8,013 nucleotides of DNA from contig JAUVXY010000064.1 in NCBI GenBank assembly GCA_030603375.1, forward strand, positions 1 to 8,013. The letters run 5' to 3'. The notes beneath the pieces were generated by a model. It made no database searches, was not told the origin of the DNA, and worked only from the letters and a program-made list of their open reading frames with translations. Position numbers and translations under genes: made by a program. The DNA is from Actinomycetes bacterium (GTDB lineage: Bacteria; Actinomycetota; Humimicrobiia; Humimicrobiales; Humimicrobiaceae). Shown here in pieces: positions 6,530-8,013 of this stretch (position 1 is its first letter; every line of letters begins with the position of its first letter).

Positions 6530-7300
6530 TTAATATCTCCTGCTGGCTGGTTTTACTTTAATTGTCACAATACTATCTTCACCTAACCTCAGAAGCATAT
6601 TCCCAATCTGTTCCAGACTGTATCGTTTACTGTTTACCTCTATGCATGGATCCGACCATCCCCATTTAACAGAGCCTGTAAGTCCACTGCCGGTTAATAG
6701 CTTTTCTGCCGATTTAATATCATTTTCAAGAGCATATAAAAGCCGTCTGTTTGCTTCATTTATATTGAAATAACCGGGATCATAAATATGGCCTCTTGTA
6801 TCTTTTTCAGCCCAGGAAAGCATATCTTCCCGTTCAGGATTCTTCTGGTCTTTAATTATTTTAACAAAATTCTCATATCCGCCTGTGCCCCCGACATCCT
6901 CTGGAGGTCTAAACCTTGCGCCACCGATACATTCAGGAATTCTATTCTTTTTGGTATCCTTTAAACGTTTTTCTATAGTAATCTCATGATTCCATGAATC
7001 ACCAAAGTCATACTCATATTCACATCTATCATTAGCATCGAAGAGCTGGTTGATTTTAGTAACTTCTGAATCCAGTTCTGTAATGTCTTCTCCATACAAT
7101 TCACCCGGGGCATATTGGTCATCTGGGATTGTAATTACTATTTTATCAAACTCGAATTTGTACAGGTGATAATCAAGCCATCCAAAAGCAGCCTGGATTA
7201 TCTGATGTAGTTGCTGAAATGTAATGTTGTCTGGTATTCTAAGCCTTCTCCAAATTACTGGTTTAATTTCCATAATAGATATTTTTACCTGATAAGCCAT
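6530..7300 (-). CDS. pRiA4b ORF-3-like (IS1096 passenger, PF07929-type) protein
   Basis: A 256-residue protein. The first about 185 residues carry the marks of the plasmid pRiA4b ORF-3/IS1096 passenger 'TnpR' domain: PVIWRRLRIP 14-23, FQQLHQIIQAAFGW 28-41, DYHLYKFEF 43-51, YEYDFGDSWNHEI 95-107, and CIGGARFRPPEDVGGTGGYENF 124-145. In most members the last block is A-CPPEDCGG; here both cysteines are replaced (R and V), so a metal or disulfide role seen elsewhere may be absent. The C-terminal 70 residues (KLLTGSGLTGSVKWGWSDP onward) are an extension I do not recognise. The biochemical role of the family is not established; it occurs in plasmids, insertion sequences and islands. A strong GGGAGGG (7315-7309) lies 8 nt before ATG 7300. 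No transposase is adjacent, so this is not a whole insertion sequence. Confidence 0.85.
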   Translation of the reverse strand: MAYQVKISIMEIKPVIWRRLRIPDNITFQQLHQIIQAAFGWLDYHLYKFEFDKIVITIPDDQYAPGELYGEDITELDSEVTKINQLFDANDRCEYEYDFGDSWNHEITIEKRLKDTKKNRIPECIGGARFRPPEDVGGTGGYENFVKIIKDQKNPEREDMLSWAEKDTRGHIYDPGYFNINEANRRLLYALENDIKSAEKLLTGSGLTGSVKWGWSDPCIEVNSKRYSLEQIGNMLLRLGEDSIVTIKVKPASRRY

Positions 7301-7435
7301 TATCGTTTCCCTCCCTTAGTAATAAAATTTACAGAAAATTATGCACCTAATGCCTTTTAAACATAATTGAGAAATCTAATAAATTACTCTTGAGTCTAGT
7401 TGCCAGTTTTTATTATCAAAATAATAGCTTGAAGC
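7301..7435. other. Short intergenic gap upstream of the pRiA4b-like gene
   Basis: An AT-rich gap carrying the ribosome site of the pRiA4b-like gene. A weak -10-like CATAAT (minus strand, 7343-7338) is visible with no good -35. A 13-base string, TGAGAAATCTAAT at 7368-7380, recurs at 2722-2734. Confidence 0.35.
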
Positions 7436-7600
7436 CTACTCAATTATCTTCCAAAAACCTGCTTTCCCACTGCCAATAAAAATTATCTTATTCTGCTTTT
7501 TTAATATTTCCAAATCTCTTTCAATAGTCTTTCTATCAACATTTAATTCCGTTGCAAGATACCTTTTGGTAAAGCGGATGTTGTTTTTAACTTTTCCCAT
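7436..7600 (-). pseudogene. Orphan winged-helix tail of an AlbA/HATPase_c_4-type regulator
   Basis: The minus-strand frame from an in-frame stop near 7642 to TAG at 7438-7436 encodes, from ATG 7600, 54 residues: TKRYLATELNVDRKTIERDLEILKK followed by GSGKAGFWKII. This is a helix-turn-helix plus a winged end (G-x-W/F-x-I), matching the C-terminal domain of COG2865-type ATP-binding proteins, in the same form as the tail encoded at 7717-7983. Reading back past Met1 the match continues (KNKRLEIIMGKVKNN resembles the first helix, usually ILELIKxN), which means Met1 lies inside the domain and the upstream body is gone. So this is probably a degraded second copy or the remnant of a lost neighbour, not a gene in its own right. 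A very small stand-alone DNA-binding protein is possible; no good ribosome site is seen. Confidence 0.6.
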
Positions 7601-7716
7601 AATTATTTCCAACCGTTTATTTTTGGCGACATTTATACCCGATCATCCACATGTTTCATATTTTTCTTTTAAATTTATTATCATTTAAACCTGAGAAATT
7701 TCTATTAATTTTTTTG

Positions 7717-8013
7717 CTATATTGTAATTTGCCAATATCCATTGCTGGTTTTACCCACCCTATTGAGTGCTCTTTTTTTCTTAAGTTTTACAATATATTC
7801 TTTTACAGTATTTAAACTAATCCCAAGATTATTTGAAATCTGCTTTCGGGATATTTTGCTATTTTTTCTAATTTCATTTAGTATCCTCTCCTCCAGAATT
7901 GTAAGATTAACTGGGGTGGTATCTGGGGTGGTATCTGGGGTGGCTAATTGTCGGTAAAAACTAGTTTCAAAATAGCTTGGCAATAACCCAAATTCAGGTA
8001 ATGAAAGATTTTC
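7717..8013 (-). CDS. C-terminal end of an AlbA/HATPase_c_4-type ATP-binding transcriptional regulator (partial)
   Basis: Open in frame from the right edge to TAG at 7719-7717: 98 residues, the gene's end only. It starts with ENLSLPEFGLLPSYFETSFYR, which resembles the end of the HATPase_c_4 domain (usually GLPEPEFEE-GGSF-VTFYR) in COG2865-type proteins often labelled ATP-dependent DNA helicase RecG-related or putative transcriptional regulator. A low-complexity linker TPDTTPDTTP follows, then a winged helix: EERILNEIRKNSKISRKQISNNLGISLNTVKEYIVKLKK and a wing ending GYWQITI. The TTG at 7983 is not the true start, because the domain match continues upstream of it. The N-terminal AlbA_2 (Schlafen-like) domain would lie outside the window. 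Such genes are common near restriction and mobile-element regions. Confidence 0.75.
   Translation of the reverse strand, partial: ENLSLPEFGLLPSYFETSFYRQLATPDTTPDTTPVNLTILEERILNEIRKNSKISRKQISNNLGISLNTVKEYIVKLKKKRALNRVGKTSNGYWQITI
7911..7946. repeat. Three 12-bp tandem units in the regulator linker
   Basis: CTGGGGTGGTAT occurs at 7911-7922 and 7923-7934, followed by the partly diverged CTGGGGTGGCTA at 7935-7946. On the minus strand the unit keeps frame and adds four residues (TPDT) per copy to the linker before the winged helix. A 12-bp unit changes linker length without shifting frame. Confidence 0.85.

Noticed and set aside
2722..7380. 13-base repeat TGAGAAATCTAAT at 2722-2734 and 7368-7380, with a shorter relative at 7692
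   Set aside because: One or a few 13-base matches are expected by chance in 8 kb of AT-rich sequence; no longer shared flanks.
7742..7957. 71-codon plus-strand frame, hydrophobic
   Set aside because: Antisense to the winged-helix coding sequence; its hydrophobicity reflects Lys/Asn-rich codons read backwards.
1..8013. CRISPR array, complete insertion sequence, rRNA, or replication origin
   Set aside because: No spaced repeats, transposase, terminal repeats, rRNA signatures or DnaA-box clusters were seen.

Overview
The window is low in GC, densely coded, and uses the standard bacterial code with Shine-Dalgarno-type starts. Peptidoglycan synthesis (a D-Ala-D-Ala ligase), sigma-70-like promoters and a tRNA with an encoded CCA all point to a bacterium. 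The AT-rich base use and the mix of families suggest an anaerobic or subsurface lineage, perhaps Firmicutes-like or a candidate phylum. I cannot fix the phylum from the sequence.

Layout: (1) 1-2110, minus strand: a translationally coupled pair, an amidohydrolase of the uronate-isomerase-like kind followed by a protein resembling deoxyhypusine synthase, cut by the left edge. (2) 2111-3100: an 11-bp inverted repeat, the start-less 3' remnant of a heptad-repeat (X-X-X-Leu-X-X-Gly) protein, and about 410 bp without a convincing gene. (3) 3101-3802, minus: a GNAT-type acetyltransferase, divergent from (4) 3969-6244, plus: a fold-type-I PLP aminotransferase and a D-alanine--D-alanine ligase. (5) 6247-6414: a strong promoter and tRNA-Arg(CCU). 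(6) 6415-8013, minus, accessory in character: a non-coding or decayed stretch just after the tRNA, a pRiA4b ORF-3/IS1096-passenger-like protein, an orphan winged-helix tail, and the C-terminal end of an AlbA/HATPase_c_4-type ATP-binding regulator cut by the right edge.

How the genes may work together: the amidohydrolase and the deoxyhypusine-synthase-like protein overlap by one base (TGATG), so they are almost certainly made together and may act in one catabolic route, substrate unknown. The aminotransferase and Ddl lie 80 bp apart in the same direction and could link amino acid supply to cell-wall dipeptide synthesis. The region after the tRNA holds only families typical of accessory DNA, including one decayed copy, and may be the edge of an integrated island. 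No complete new system is evident. The coupled pair at the left is the best candidate for undescribed biochemistry.
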